From NCBI GenBank assembly GCA_016938835.1, contig JAFGTW010000008.1, forward strand, positions 1 through 51,017: DNA of 51,017 bases, read 5' to 3'. Positions 1 to 9,260 of the stretch are shown here, piece after piece. Positions within the stretch are counted from its first letter, which is position 1, and each line of letters starts with the position of its first letter. A program made the translations under genes and the position numbers. The notes below the pieces were generated by a model, which saw only the letters and a program-made list of their open reading frames with translations, did no database searches and had not been told where the DNA came from. The DNA comes from Patescibacteria group bacterium. Lineage in GTDB: Bacteria > Patescibacteriota > Patescibacteriia > Patescibacteriales > UBA12465.

Positions 1-81
1 GACGAAGGTAAGACCGATGACAGGGACGAAGTCGTAACAAGGCATCCGTAGCGGAAGCTGTGGATGGATCACCTCCTTTCT
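1..81 (+). rRNA. rrs: 16S rRNA, 3' end (partial, cut by window start)
   Basis: Conserved 3' segment GAAGTCGTAACAAGG...GGATCACCTCCTTTCT including the anti-Shine-Dalgarno CCTCC. Confidence 0.95.
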
Positions 82-232
82 AGGGAGTATTTATCTCCTT
101 CATCATTGATGAAGAAAGATAATAGTCGACACTACACTTAGTGTAGTGAGTGTTATCGCAAGATAACACAAAAATATTATTCGAATCGGTGCCGATTAGA
201 CTCAAAATTTCGTCAAGCAAAACAGTTCAAAA

Positions 233-262
233 AAATCGCCTTTTTAGGCGGTTTTTTTTGTG
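233..262 (+). terminator. Rho-independent terminator after 16S/ITS
   Basis: AAAAAATCGCCtttttaGGCGGTTTTTTTT stem followed by T-run. Confidence 0.8.
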
Positions 263-347
263 CAAAAAAGACAGAATATAAAAAAGAGGGCTCTTTTATT
301 AAAGTCCTCTTTTTTCATATCCAAAAATTGTTTTTACTCAAGAAATA

Positions 348-1337
348 TTATCTCACACCAATTGCCTGTCGTATCTTTTTCATCTTCTCTTCGGCAATAG
401 CTAGAGCTCTATTTTTGCCATCCTCCAAAACTTTTTCCGCCTCTTCATCACTAATGCTATTAAATTTTTCTTGGAAATTCTCCAAGAAATTAACCACCAC
501 ATCGGCTAAAGCCTTCTTAAACTCGCCATAGCCTTTTCCCTTATTATCTTTCACTAAACGATGAATTTCGCGATTACCTAAACGAGCATAGATGGTCAAT
601 AAATTAGCCAAAGCAGGTCGATTAATCGGATCATAATCAATATCATCTCCAGAATCAGTAACCGCTTTCATAATTTTTTTCCTAGCCACTTCCGGACTAT
701 CAAGTAAAGCAATGTACCCAAACTTACTCTCATCACTCTTAGCCATTTTCTTAGTTGGATCACTTAAACTCATTACTCTTGCCCCCTCTTTATGAACCCT
801 AGCTTCTGGTATAGTAAAGATTGCACCATATTCATTATTAAAGCGTTTAGCAATATCGCGAGTTAGTTCCACGTGTTGTTTTTGATCTTCGCCAACTGGC
901 ACAATTTGAGCATCATAAAGCAGAATATCAGCGGCCATTAATACTGGATAATCGAAGAGACCGACGGAGACACCGTCCTGTTTATCACCAGCTTTATCTT
1001 TATACTGTGTCATTTTCTTTAAATCAGCCATATTAGTGCCTGTGCAATTAAGTATCCAGGCTAACTCTGTATGAGCGGGAATTTGCGACTGCTGAAAGAT
1101 AATTGATTTTTTTGGGTCAATGCCGGCGGCCAAATAAGTTTTAGTAATATCAAGAATGCGCCGACGCAAATCAGCTGGGCTTTGTTTTACCGTAATAGCA
1201 TGATAGTCAACAATAGAAAAAACGCATTCGTTATCTTTTTGTATATCTACCCACTGACTAATAGCGCCAATGTAGTTGCCAATAGTTAAATCGCCACTAG
1301 GTTTAATGCCGGAAAATATTTTAGTCTCTTTTTTCAT
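348..1337 (-). CDS. trpS: Tryptophanyl-tRNA synthetase
   Basis: ORF 329 aa; class I aaRS motifs (SGIKPSGDLTIGNYIGA, KMAKS). Confidence 0.95.
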   Translation of the reverse strand: MKKETKIFSGIKPSGDLTIGNYIGAISQWVDIQKDNECVFSIVDYHAITVKQSPADLRRRILDITKTYLAAGIDPKKSIIFQQSQIPAHTELAWILNCTGTNMADLKKMTQYKDKAGDKQDGVSVGLFDYPVLMAADILLYDAQIVPVGEDQKQHVELTRDIAKRFNNEYGAIFTIPEARVHKEGARVMSLSDPTKKMAKSDESKFGYIALLDSPEVARKKIMKAVTDSGDDIDYDPINRPALANLLTIYARLGNREIHRLVKDNKGKGYGEFKKALADVVVNFLENFQEKFNSISDEEAEKVLEDGKNRALAIAEEKMKKIRQAIGVR

Positions 1338-1371
1338 AGATTTTGTAATAAGATAATACTTCCCTAATATT

Positions 1372-2592
1372 TTACTTTAATCCGCCTTCAAAAGCAATTT
1401 CTGGAAATTCTTGAACGGCATAATCAATATCCTTATCACCACGGCCAGATAGATTAACTACAATCACATCTTCAGGGCTTAAAGTAGAAGCAAGGCGATA
1501 GGCATAGGCTAAAGCATGCGAGCTTTCAAGGGCAGGAATAATGCCTTCGCGCTTACTGGTGTAGGCAAAAGCCTTAATTGCCTCTTTATCACTAGCGCTC
1601 ACATATTCCACTCTTTTCTCATCTTTTAAGTAAGCATGGAAGGGACCAATACCAGGATAATCAAGCCCAGAAGCGATGGAATGAACCGCTGAAGGACTAC
1701 CATCCTCATTCTGCAAGACATAGGTTTGCATACCGTGAATTGCCCCAGGCTTACCCAATGTCAAGGTAGCGGCATGCTGGCCGCTATCAAGCCCTTTCCC
1801 ACTCGGTTCAACACCAATCAATTTAACATCTTCTTCATCCAAAAAGTCATGAAAAAGACCAAGAGCGTTAGAACCACCACCAACACAGGCAATTAAATAA
1901 TTTGGCAATTGTCCAAGCTTTTTCTGACTCTGCTCACGCACTTCTCGACCAATAATACTTTGAAAATAAGCAACCATGGCCGGATAGGGATGAGGGCCAA
2001 CAACTGAACCAATCGCAAAGAAAGTATCTTCATACTCCTGCATATAAACACCAAAGGCACTATCAACAGCTTCTTTTAAAGAACGTCCGCCTTCTTTAAC
2101 GGCTACCACCTTCGCTCCCAAAAGCTTCATTTTTGCTACATTATCAGCTTGTTTAGCAATATCAATTTCACCCATATAAATTTCACATTCGAGTCCGACA
2201 ACAGCAGCTGCAGTTGCTAAGGCCACTCCATGTTGTCCTGCCCCCGTTTCTGCCATCATCTTTTTTTTGCCCAAACGCTTAGCCAACAAAGCCTCGCCCA
2301 AGCAATGATTAATTTTATGAGCGCCAGTGTGATTTAAGTCTTCTCTCTTAAAATATATTTTCGCACCACCTAAATCTGAACTGATATTTTTAGCTAAATA
2401 TAGAGGTGATGGCCTTCCCGCAAAATCTTGCAAAAGTCTCTTGTACTCTTGCTGAAAAGAGGTATCTTCTTTAATTTCATTAAAAGCAACTTCCACTTCT
2501 TTTAAAGCTTTCTCCAGAACTGGAGGGACAAGGCGACCGCCATAGCTACCATAAAAGCCATTTTTATCAGGTAAATTTTTGTAATTAGACAT
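1372..2592 (-). CDS. trpB: Tryptophan synthase beta chain
   Basis: ORF 406 aa; PLP-lysine motif [31 protein letters not shown]. Confidence 0.95.
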   Translation of the reverse strand: MSNYKNLPDKNGFYGSYGGRLVPPVLEKALKEVEVAFNEIKEDTSFQQEYKRLLQDFAGRPSPLYLAKNISSDLGGAKIYFKREDLNHTGAHKINHCLGEALLAKRLGKKKMMAETGAGQHGVALATAAAVVGLECEIYMGEIDIAKQADNVAKMKLLGAKVVAVKEGGRSLKEAVDSAFGVYMQEYEDTFFAIGSVVGPHPYPAMVAYFQSIIGREVREQSQKKLGQLPNYLIACVGGGSNALGLFHDFLDEEDVKLIGVEPSGKGLDSGQHAATLTLGKPGAIHGMQTYVLQNEDGSPSAVHSIASGLDYPGIGPFHAYLKDEKRVEYVSASDKEAIKAFAYTSKREGIIPALESSHALAYAYRLASTLSPEDVIVVNLSGRGDKDIDYAVQEFPEIAFEGGLK

Positions 2593-2735
2593 ATGTTTTT
2601 ATATACATTAATTTGCTTAAAAACAAATTAAATAAATATTAAATAAATAAAATAAAAATACTAACGATAATTAGAATCGCCAATATTCAGAACATCGATT
2701 GTAGAATATAAAATTTTTCATAAATTTAACAATAA

Positions 2736-2980
2736 AAAAATCCCGTCTTCTCTGCCAAATATAAATTTAGCAGAAAGGACGGGATCTCCCGCGGTACCAC
2801 CTTTCTTATTTCAAGACTTACGCCTTCAAATCTCTTTCAACCTCTCTATCATAATATATGATGACAAGGTCTAAGCTATGATTACGGAGCTAGCCGGACA
2901 AGCACTAACGCACTTATCATCCTATGCGAATACGCATAAATTTATGCCCAACCCCGGCAATATTTACCGGGACATAAATA
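2736..2980 (-). promoter_or_regulatory. T-box riboswitch (transcriptional), trpB-trpS leader
   Basis: Minus strand AGAAAGG-TGGTACC-GCGGG-AGAT-CCCGT-CCTTTCT forms the classic antiterminator with 7-nt UGGNACC bulge. It is mutually exclusive with terminator ATCCCGTCCTTTCTGC...GCAGAGAAGACGGGATTTTTTT. An upstream hairpin has UGG in its 3'-side internal loop. Confidence 0.9.
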
Positions 2981-3012
2981 TGAATTTTAAGATTGGCAAA
3001 GAATCAATGACA

Positions 3013-3041
3013 ATAGTAGCAAAAATTTAAACAAAAGTCAA
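3013..3041 (-). promoter_or_regulatory. Sigma70-type promoter of T-box/trpB/trpS
   Basis: Minus strand TTGACT (3041-3036), 17-nt spacer, TACTAT (3018-3013). Confidence 0.7.
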
Positions 3042-3050
3042 AAGGAAAAA

Positions 3051-3743
3051 CTAAATAACTTTCTTCAGATAAGCTAGCCAATAATTTCTTTTATACGACT
3101 GCTTTTTAAACTTAGCATAATTTGTTTTTTTCTCTAAGAACTGAATTTTAAAATATTTAGAATAAGTATTAATAAAATCTTCTCTTGAAAAAACTCTTTC
3201 CGTTAAACCCATGTCTTTATTTATATATGTATCATATTCTTTTCCTGGGTGTTGTTTTAATAAGACTTTGGCGTTATCATCACCATCCTTACACAGAGCT
3301 CTAACAAAAAAATGAGCACCATTTTTTAAAATGCGCTGAACCTCTTTTAAATAAATAGCTCGTTCCTTTTCATGTAAAGAATTGGAAGACATTATATCAA
3401 TCACTAAATCAAAATTATCATTTTCAAAAGGATATTTTGCCCCAATATCTGCAACTCGATAATCAACACTTATTCCTAATGATTTAGCTTGTTCTCGAGC
3501 AAGTCTAACTGCGGTCAATGATATATCAAAACCAAACACTTCATTATCTCCCATTTGTGCCAAGTAGTTTGAATGCTTACCGTTACCAGAGCCAAGATCT
3601 AAAATCTTTAAACCATCAAAAACCACGTGTTCATTTTTCTTTAAAAACTTGATGTATCTTTTGAGATCATTACGTGGCTCTTGACTAATTTGAATCAGCT
3701 GAGGTTTATTATATTCTTGTTCCCAAGTCTTTTTTTGTGACAT
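3051..3743 (-). CDS. Class I SAM-dependent methyltransferase
   Basis: ORF 230 aa; motif I ILDLGSGNGKHSNYL, VDYRVADIG. Confidence 0.8.
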   Translation of the reverse strand: MSQKKTWEQEYNKPQLIQISQEPRNDLKRYIKFLKKNEHVVFDGLKILDLGSGNGKHSNYLAQMGDNEVFGFDISLTAVRLAREQAKSLGISVDYRVADIGAKYPFENDNFDLVIDIMSSNSLHEKERAIYLKEVQRILKNGAHFFVRALCKDGDDNAKVLLKQHPGKEYDTYINKDMGLTERVFSREDFINTYSKYFKIQFLEKKTNYAKFKKQSYKRNYWLAYLKKVI

Positions 3744-3858
3744 ATATTATTTAATATAAGAATAAAATCTTTAATATTTTAACACAGTAAATTTTTTATA
3801 TAAATAAGAGATTAATTCCTAAAAATAAAAAAACCGCGATTATACATATCGCGGCTTG

Positions 3859-3931
3859 CGAGGCGTAAAGGGCTCGAACCTCTAACCAAAGCCTTAAAAG
3901 GGCTCTGCTCTGCCAATTAAGCTAACGCCCC
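3859..3931 (-). tRNA. tRNA-Lys(TTT)
   Basis: Cloverleaf on minus strand GGGGCGT...anticodon loop CTTTTAA...TTCGAGC; CCA not encoded. Confidence 0.9.
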
Positions 3932-4077
3932 ATTTCAAATGAACTTAATCTATCTTATTAAATTGATTACATATTGTCAAGTTAACATAAATCAGTAATG
4001 ACTAATGATTTTTTTTCATATTTAAAAATTATTTGACTAATTAATGGAATGTTCATACACTATTGCTATCTAAATAA

Positions 4078-4148
4078 CGGGGTGTAGTATAGAGGTAGTA
4101 CGCATGCATGGGGTGCATGTATCCCGGGTTCGATTCCCGGCACCCCGA
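4078..4148 (+). tRNA. tRNA-Pro(GGG)
   Basis: Acceptor CGGGGTG/CACCCCG, anticodon loop ATGGGGT, T-arm CCGGGTTCGATTCCCGG, A73. Confidence 0.9.
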
Positions 4149-4309
4149 CAAGTGAAACGAGGAGAGGTGAACAGACCGACTACTCGGTCTGTGTTCGGAA
4201 TCGAAATTCGCCAGTTGGCGGACGGCGAATCAGAGCAGCCCGACTCTGATCTCTTAATAATTTTTACCAAGATAAAACAAAAAAAATCGTCATCTGACGG
4301 TTTTTTTTG
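4149..4309 (+). ncRNA. Structured tRNA-Pro 3' tail or candidate ncRNA ending in an intrinsic terminator
   Basis: CAGACCGA-ctac-TCGGTCTG, ATTCGCC...GGCGAAT, ATCAGAG...CTCTGAT hairpins, then AAAATCGTCatctGACGGTTTTTTTT. Confidence 0.5.
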
Positions 4310-4401
4310 AATAGTTGCTAAAACAGATAATAATCATTATAATAAAGTAAGAAAAATATATCCGATTCAAGACCATGAGGTTATTGAATTTTTTAATATT
4401 T

Positions 4402-5892
4402 ATGATTGATTTTAAGCAAAAATTAGAGGAAAGTGATCCAAATATTTATAAGCAATCACAACTTGAAGAAAACCAAGTTATTTTAGATAAACTCAAGAAA
4501 CACCGTAAAGCAAAAAATTACTTTATCGCTTTGTTAGTTCTAGCTATTGTTTTTTCTGGAAAAATCATGATTTCTAGTTCAGGTGCTAGCCAATGGTTAA
4601 ATAATAATCCAATTATTAATTTAGTTAGCCATTTAGGTCAAAACTCTGATAATAAATTACAAGGAGAAGATAGAGATAAAATTAATATTTTATTATTAGG
4701 CATGGGCGGATCAAATCACGAAGGAGGCTATTTAGCTGACACTATTATGCTAATAAGTCTACAGCCCTCCAGTAAAAAAGTAGCTATGACATCTATTCCT
4801 CGCGACTTAACTGTGCCCACTGCTAACGGCTCTTGGCGTAAGGTTAATTCTATTCATGCTACTGCCGAAGCACAAGAAGAAGGGCAAGGTGGACCAACTA
4901 TGGCGGAAACACTCAGTTCAGTCCTTGATCTTAAAATTGATTATTATATACGTATAGATTTTGATGGTTTTATTAAAATTATTGATGAACTTGGAGGCGT
5001 CGATGTTGATGTTGAAAATACTTTAGATGATTATAGTTATCCAATTAGAGGAGAAGAAGAAAACCCTGATTATTTCGCTCGTTTTGAACATCTGCACATT
5101 GAAGCTGGGCAGCAGCATATGAATGGCTCCCTAGCCTTAAAATATGCCCGTAGTCGCCACGCTTATGGAGTTGAAGGTTCTGATTTTGCTCGCGCGAAAA
5201 GACAACAATTGATTTTAGAAGCTGCAAAAGATAAATTGCTATCAAAAAATAATCTTCTAAAACCAGGCATGTTAAGTCGCATTATTGCTGAACTTAATCG
5301 TAACATTAAAACTAACTTAGACGTTTGGGCCATGCTAAAACTATGGAACGATTATAAAGATGTCCAGCGAGAACAGATATCCAACACTGTTTTAAGTGAT
5401 GGCCCTGGTGGCTTCTTAATTGCCGGACGCGGAGAAGATGGCGCTTACATTCTAATCCCTCAAACTGGAAATTTTAATAAAATCCAAGAAATGCTTAAAA
5501 ATATTTTCGGAAATAATGAAAGCGTCTCTAATAATAATCAAACAAATAATAAAATAGAAACTCAAACATCAATTATTCAAATTGAAAAAATTGATAAAGA
5601 AATAAAAGTGGCTGTCTTAAATGGCACTTGGGTTAGTGGCCTAGCTGCTAACACTGCTATCAATTTACAAGAATACGGATTCAAAATCATAGAAACCGCT
5701 AATGCTCCTACAAGAGAATATACCGAATCCGTTATCTATGATCTTGGTTACGGCAAAGAATTAAAGGCTTTAGAAATTCTACAAGCAGCTGCTGATGCTA
5801 AGCTTGTTTACGATGCCCCTTCTTGGCTCGAGACCTATAAAAATAGTCCTGAACATCCTGACTTCATCTTAATCATCGGTTCTAATAAATAA
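4402..5892 (+). CDS. LytR-CpsA-Psr (LCP) family cell-envelope transferase
   Basis: Single N-terminal TM; DKINILLLGMGG, DTIMLISLQPSSKKVAMTSIPRDL, LALKYARSRHA; C-terminal LytR_C-like region. Start moved to internal Met at 4402. Confidence 0.85.
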   Translation: MIDFKQKLEESDPNIYKQSQLEENQVILDKLKKHRKAKNYFIALLVLAIVFSGKIMISSSGASQWLNNNPIINLVSHLGQNSDNKLQGEDRDKINILLLGMGGSNHEGGYLADTIMLISLQPSSKKVAMTSIPRDLTVPTANGSWRKVNSIHATAEAQEEGQGGPTMAETLSSVLDLKIDYYIRIDFDGFIKIIDELGGVDVDVENTLDDYSYPIRGEEENPDYFARFEHLHIEAGQQHMNGSLALKYARSRHAYGVEGSDFARAKRQQLILEAAKDKLLSKNNLLKPGMLSRIIAELNRNIKTNLDVWAMLKLWNDYKDVQREQISNTVLSDGPGGFLIAGRGEDGAYILIPQTGNFNKIQEMLKNIFGNNESVSNNNQTNNKIETQTSIIQIEKIDKEIKVAVLNGTWVSGLAANTAINLQEYGFKIIETANAPTREYTESVIYDLGYGKELKALEILQAAADAKLVYDAPSWLETYKNSPEHPDFILIIGSNK

Positions 5893-5902
5893 TCTTAGAA
5901 AA

Positions 5903-7294
5903 ATGAAAAACGATACAGACAATCTACCTATAGTCGCTATTTGCGGACGAACCAATGTCGGTAAGTCGACTTTATTTAATCGTCTAACCGAAAAAAAACA
6001 AGCCTTAGTTTCAAAAATAGAGGGAACGACTAGGGACTGTAATATTGGTTTAGTATATTGGGATCGCAAAGTTTTTCGTCTAGTAGACACGGCGGGGCTA
6101 ATTGACGCTAATATTATTAGTGAGCGCAAAAAAACAAGTAGCGATATTGACGTGCTTGCGCAGCAACAAGCTTTAAATTATTTAAAACAAGCCCAACTTT
6201 TGTTATTTGTTGTTGATGGCAAAACCGGTTTAATGCCAGAAGACAGAGAGCTGGCTAGAGTGTTACGCCGTCAGCCTCGTTATGCAAATAAAATATTAAT
6301 GGTCGCTAATAAAATTGACAGCGGTAAACTTCGGAGTGAGGCCGCAATTTTTAATAAGCTAGGATTAGGCGAGCCTTGTTCACTCTCTGCTCAGACTGGT
6401 GCTGGTACCGGTGATTTATTAGATACTATTTTTCAAAAAATTGACTCAGTGGTTGATGATAATGCTGAAGACAAAAAAGAAATTGTAGCCAAGATGGCTA
6501 TAGTTGGTAAACCAAATGTAGGTAAATCTTCTTTACTTAATGCTCTACTTGGTTATCAAAGAGTTATTGTTAGTGATCAGCCTCACACCACCAGAGAATC
6601 CCAAGACATCGAACTGGAACGGGACGGTAAAATTGTTCACTTAATTGATACCGCCGGAATTTCTCGTCACGGACATAAAGGTAAGGGTCTAGAAAAAGAA
6701 GGTATTGCCTTATCTCTACAAAGCTTACAAAGAGCAGATATTGCTCTATTAGTACTTGATTTAGCGGAAACTCTAACTCATCAAGATGCTAAAATGGTAG
6801 AAGAAATTGTTAATCGTGGTAAAAGTTTAATTATTATTGCTAATAAATGGGACAAGATTGAAAATAAAAACCCTAAGCACTGGAAAGATGTAGTACAAGA
6901 TAAACTTCCGTTTGCTACTTGGGCTCCGATTATCTTTGTATCAGCTAAGACAGGCTCAAAGGTAGACAAAATTCTTGAAATTGCCCTTGAAGTAGCTGAA
7001 GCGCGTAAAGTTGAAATTAGTGAAACTCAATTAAAGAAATTTCTAAGTAGGGTAGTAAAAATTCATTTACCTGCTAAAGGCAAGGGTTTAAAAGCTCCTC
7101 ATATTTATGAAATCGCACAAAAGCGCTCCAACCCACCGGTATTTACCGTGCGTATTGGCTCTCGTGATGACTTACATTTTTCCTATGTTCGCTTCCTTGA
7201 AAATCGTTTACGTGAACAATATAGCTACATTGGCACGCCCGTACGAATGCATGTAATTAAGAATAAAAAGAAGCACGGCGTTAGAGAAGTTTAA
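5903..7294 (+). CDS. der: GTPase Der (double-Era ribosome assembly GTPase)
   Basis: ORF 463 aa; two G domains GRTNVGKSTLFNRL and GKPNVGKSSLLNAL, KH-like C-terminus. Confidence 0.95.
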   Translation: MKNDTDNLPIVAICGRTNVGKSTLFNRLTEKKQALVSKIEGTTRDCNIGLVYWDRKVFRLVDTAGLIDANIISERKKTSSDIDVLAQQQALNYLKQAQLLLFVVDGKTGLMPEDRELARVLRRQPRYANKILMVANKIDSGKLRSEAAIFNKLGLGEPCSLSAQTGAGTGDLLDTIFQKIDSVVDDNAEDKKEIVAKMAIVGKPNVGKSSLLNALLGYQRVIVSDQPHTTRESQDIELERDGKIVHLIDTAGISRHGHKGKGLEKEGIALSLQSLQRADIALLVLDLAETLTHQDAKMVEEIVNRGKSLIIIANKWDKIENKNPKHWKDVVQDKLPFATWAPIIFVSAKTGSKVDKILEIALEVAEARKVEISETQLKKFLSRVVKIHLPAKGKGLKAPHIYEIAQKRSNPPVFTVRIGSRDDLHFSYVRFLENRLREQYSYIGTPVRMHVIKNKKKHGVREV

Positions 7295-7415
7295 ATTATT
7301 TAAAAAAATTTTATTACCATTTTAAAATGTCCGCAAACAGCGGATATTTTTATTTTATCGTCATTTCAGCCTGAATGCGCTATAATAAATATAATTAATT
7401 TCTATTCTATTATTT

Positions 7416-7970
7416 ATGCAAATTATTATCGGTCTGGGTAATCCCGGCACAAAATACGCTCTTACGCGTCACAACGCTGGCTGGATCGCCTTAGATTTAT
7501 TGGCGGGCAGTGAGGACTGGAAAGAAGAAAAAAGATTTAATTCTCTAATTAAGGAGACTCCGGGATACTTATATATAAAGCCCCTTAGTTTTATGAATCA
7601 CTCCGGCGAAAGTGTATACAAAGCTCTTAATTTTTACAGATTAATTGAAAAGCACTTTTTAAAGGGCGTAAAAAAAGAACAGAACTTGCAGGACTGTCTT
7701 TATGTTATTCAAGATGATTTAGATTTGGACTTAGGGACCTGGAAAATCAGTCAGGACTCAAGTAGTGGCGGACATAAAGGTATTCAATCAATTATAAGCC
7801 ATGTTAAAACACAAAAATTTACCCGTCTTCGCCTTGGTATTAAAACCGAATTATTACGAAATCCTTTGCCAGCCGATAAATTTGTCTTACAAAGATTTAG
7901 CGATCAAGAACTAAAAACTTTAAAGACAACAATTGAGCAAGCCTCACCCGATTTTAAAGCCTTATTATAA
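7416..7970 (+). CDS. pth: Peptidyl-tRNA hydrolase
   Basis: ORF 184 aa; IIGLGNPGTKYALTRHNAGW, SSSGGHKGIQSI. Confidence 0.95.
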   Translation: MQIIIGLGNPGTKYALTRHNAGWIALDLLAGSEDWKEEKRFNSLIKETPGYLYIKPLSFMNHSGESVYKALNFYRLIEKHFLKGVKKEQNLQDCLYVIQDDLDLDLGTWKISQDSSSGGHKGIQSIISHVKTQKFTRLRLGIKTELLRNPLPADKFVLQRFSDQELKTLKTTIEQASPDFKALL

Positions 7971-7986
7971 GCAACCATATACAATA

Positions 7987-8089
7987 AAATCCCCTTAACT
8001 GCTCATACAAAAAGTTTAGAAGCGTCAATCTGCTAGGAGGAAAGCAAAAAAACACTAAACATTTGTACAAGCAGCCAAGGGGATTTTTT
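7987..8089. ncRNA. Long structured intergenic hairpin, candidate ncRNA or elaborate terminator (strand uncertain)
   Basis: AAATCCCCTT...AAGGGGATTT, CTGCT/AGCAG, TACAAA/TTTGTA, GTTTAG/CTAAAC nested stems; apical TGCT-AGGAGGAA-AGCA. Confidence 0.5.
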
Positions 8090-8119
8090 AACTTTCAAGC
8101 TTATACAATATAGCCATTT

Positions 8120-9241
8120 ATGTCAAGTTTAGAAAAAAATACAAGCGAAAACTTATATTTAGCGGCGCTTAGCTCAATTACCGGCTTAGGGCCGAAACGT
8201 TTGCAAAAATTAAAGCAAGTGCTTAAAACTTGGCAAAATATTTGGGAATCTAATACTAATATATGGCAACAACTTAAAATACCTCCTAAAACACAACAAC
8301 TGTGGCAGAAAAAGAGAGAAACATTTAATTTTTCCCTCCTAGAAACATCCTTAGAAAATAATCAGATAACTTTAATCGATCAACAACATCCCAACTACCC
8401 AATAGCTCTAATGGATTTAGAATCTCCACCCTTATTGCTCTACGCTCAAGGCACTTGGCCAAAATCTAAAAAACAAATTACCATCATCGGTTCACGTCAA
8501 CCTAGTCCTTATGGTGAAGAAGCTTTAAAGATGATTGCTATACCTTTAATTAAAGCTGGATATAGTACGGTCAGCGGGCTTGCTCTCGGCCTAGACTCAC
8601 TCGCACATCGCCTAAGCTTAAAATACGGAGGGCATACCACTGCCATCATCGGCTCCGGTCTTAACAATATTTACCCACGTGAAAATAAGAATCTAGCTCA
8701 AGATATTATTAAACAAGGTGGTTTAATTTTATCCGAGTACTACTTAAATGCACCGCCGATAAAGGCAAATTTTATTTTGCGTAATCGCCTATTAGCCGCT
8801 ATTTCACCAAGCACCCTTCTCGTTGAAGCTAATCTAAAATCTGGCTCAATGATAACTGCTCGCCATACTCAAAAATTAAAACGAAAACTATATGCTGTGC
8901 CAGGAAATATTTTCAACCAACAAGCAGCCGGTTGTCATCAGTTAATTCAAAATGGCGCAATTTTATGTAATCAAGCTAGTGAGATTTTAGGCGTTAACTC
9001 CATGGAAACAAATATCCAGGCAGAAAATTATCTTAATCTTGAACCAGTTGCCTTAAGCATTATTAAACTGTTAAAAAAACAACGCTCCTCATTTTCAGAA
9101 TTAAGCGCCGATCAAATATCAGCGCTGCTTAAACTTGACACCGTGAGCACAAATAGTACACTAAGTATATTGGAAATGAAAAAATACATCACTCAACGTC
9201 AAGGTCGTTATTCAATAAACTCTAAAACGACCGAATATTAG
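8120..9241 (+). CDS. dprA: DNA processing protein DprA/Smf
   Basis: ORF 373 aa; ITIIGSRQPSPYGEEA, SGLALGLDSLAHR, IGSGLNNIYPREN, SGSMITARHT. Confidence 0.93.
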   Translation: MSSLEKNTSENLYLAALSSITGLGPKRLQKLKQVLKTWQNIWESNTNIWQQLKIPPKTQQLWQKKRETFNFSLLETSLENNQITLIDQQHPNYPIALMDLESPPLLLYAQGTWPKSKKQITIIGSRQPSPYGEEALKMIAIPLIKAGYSTVSGLALGLDSLAHRLSLKYGGHTTAIIGSGLNNIYPRENKNLAQDIIKQGGLILSEYYLNAPPIKANFILRNRLLAAISPSTLLVEANLKSGSMITARHTQKLKRKLYAVPGNIFNQQAAGCHQLIQNGAILCNQASEILGVNSMETNIQAENYLNLEPVALSIIKLLKKQRSSFSELSADQISALLKLDTVSTNSTLSILEMKKYITQRQGRYSINSKTTEY

Positions 9242-9260
9242 GTAATAAAAATACAAAGAT

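Noticed and set aside
4070-4310. Two overlapping ORFs (66 aa minus, 68 aa plus) around tRNA-Pro
   Set aside because: They read through the tRNA and its hairpins (e.g. RGAGNRTRD/VSRVRFPAP typical of tRNA-derived spurious ORFs)
7987-8089. SRP/4.5S RNA (contains AGCAGCCAAGG, similar to the 4.5S string GCAGCCAAGG)
   Set aside because: No GGAA-capped domain IV with the paired asymmetric loops; the similar string lies in the basal stem, so probably coincidence
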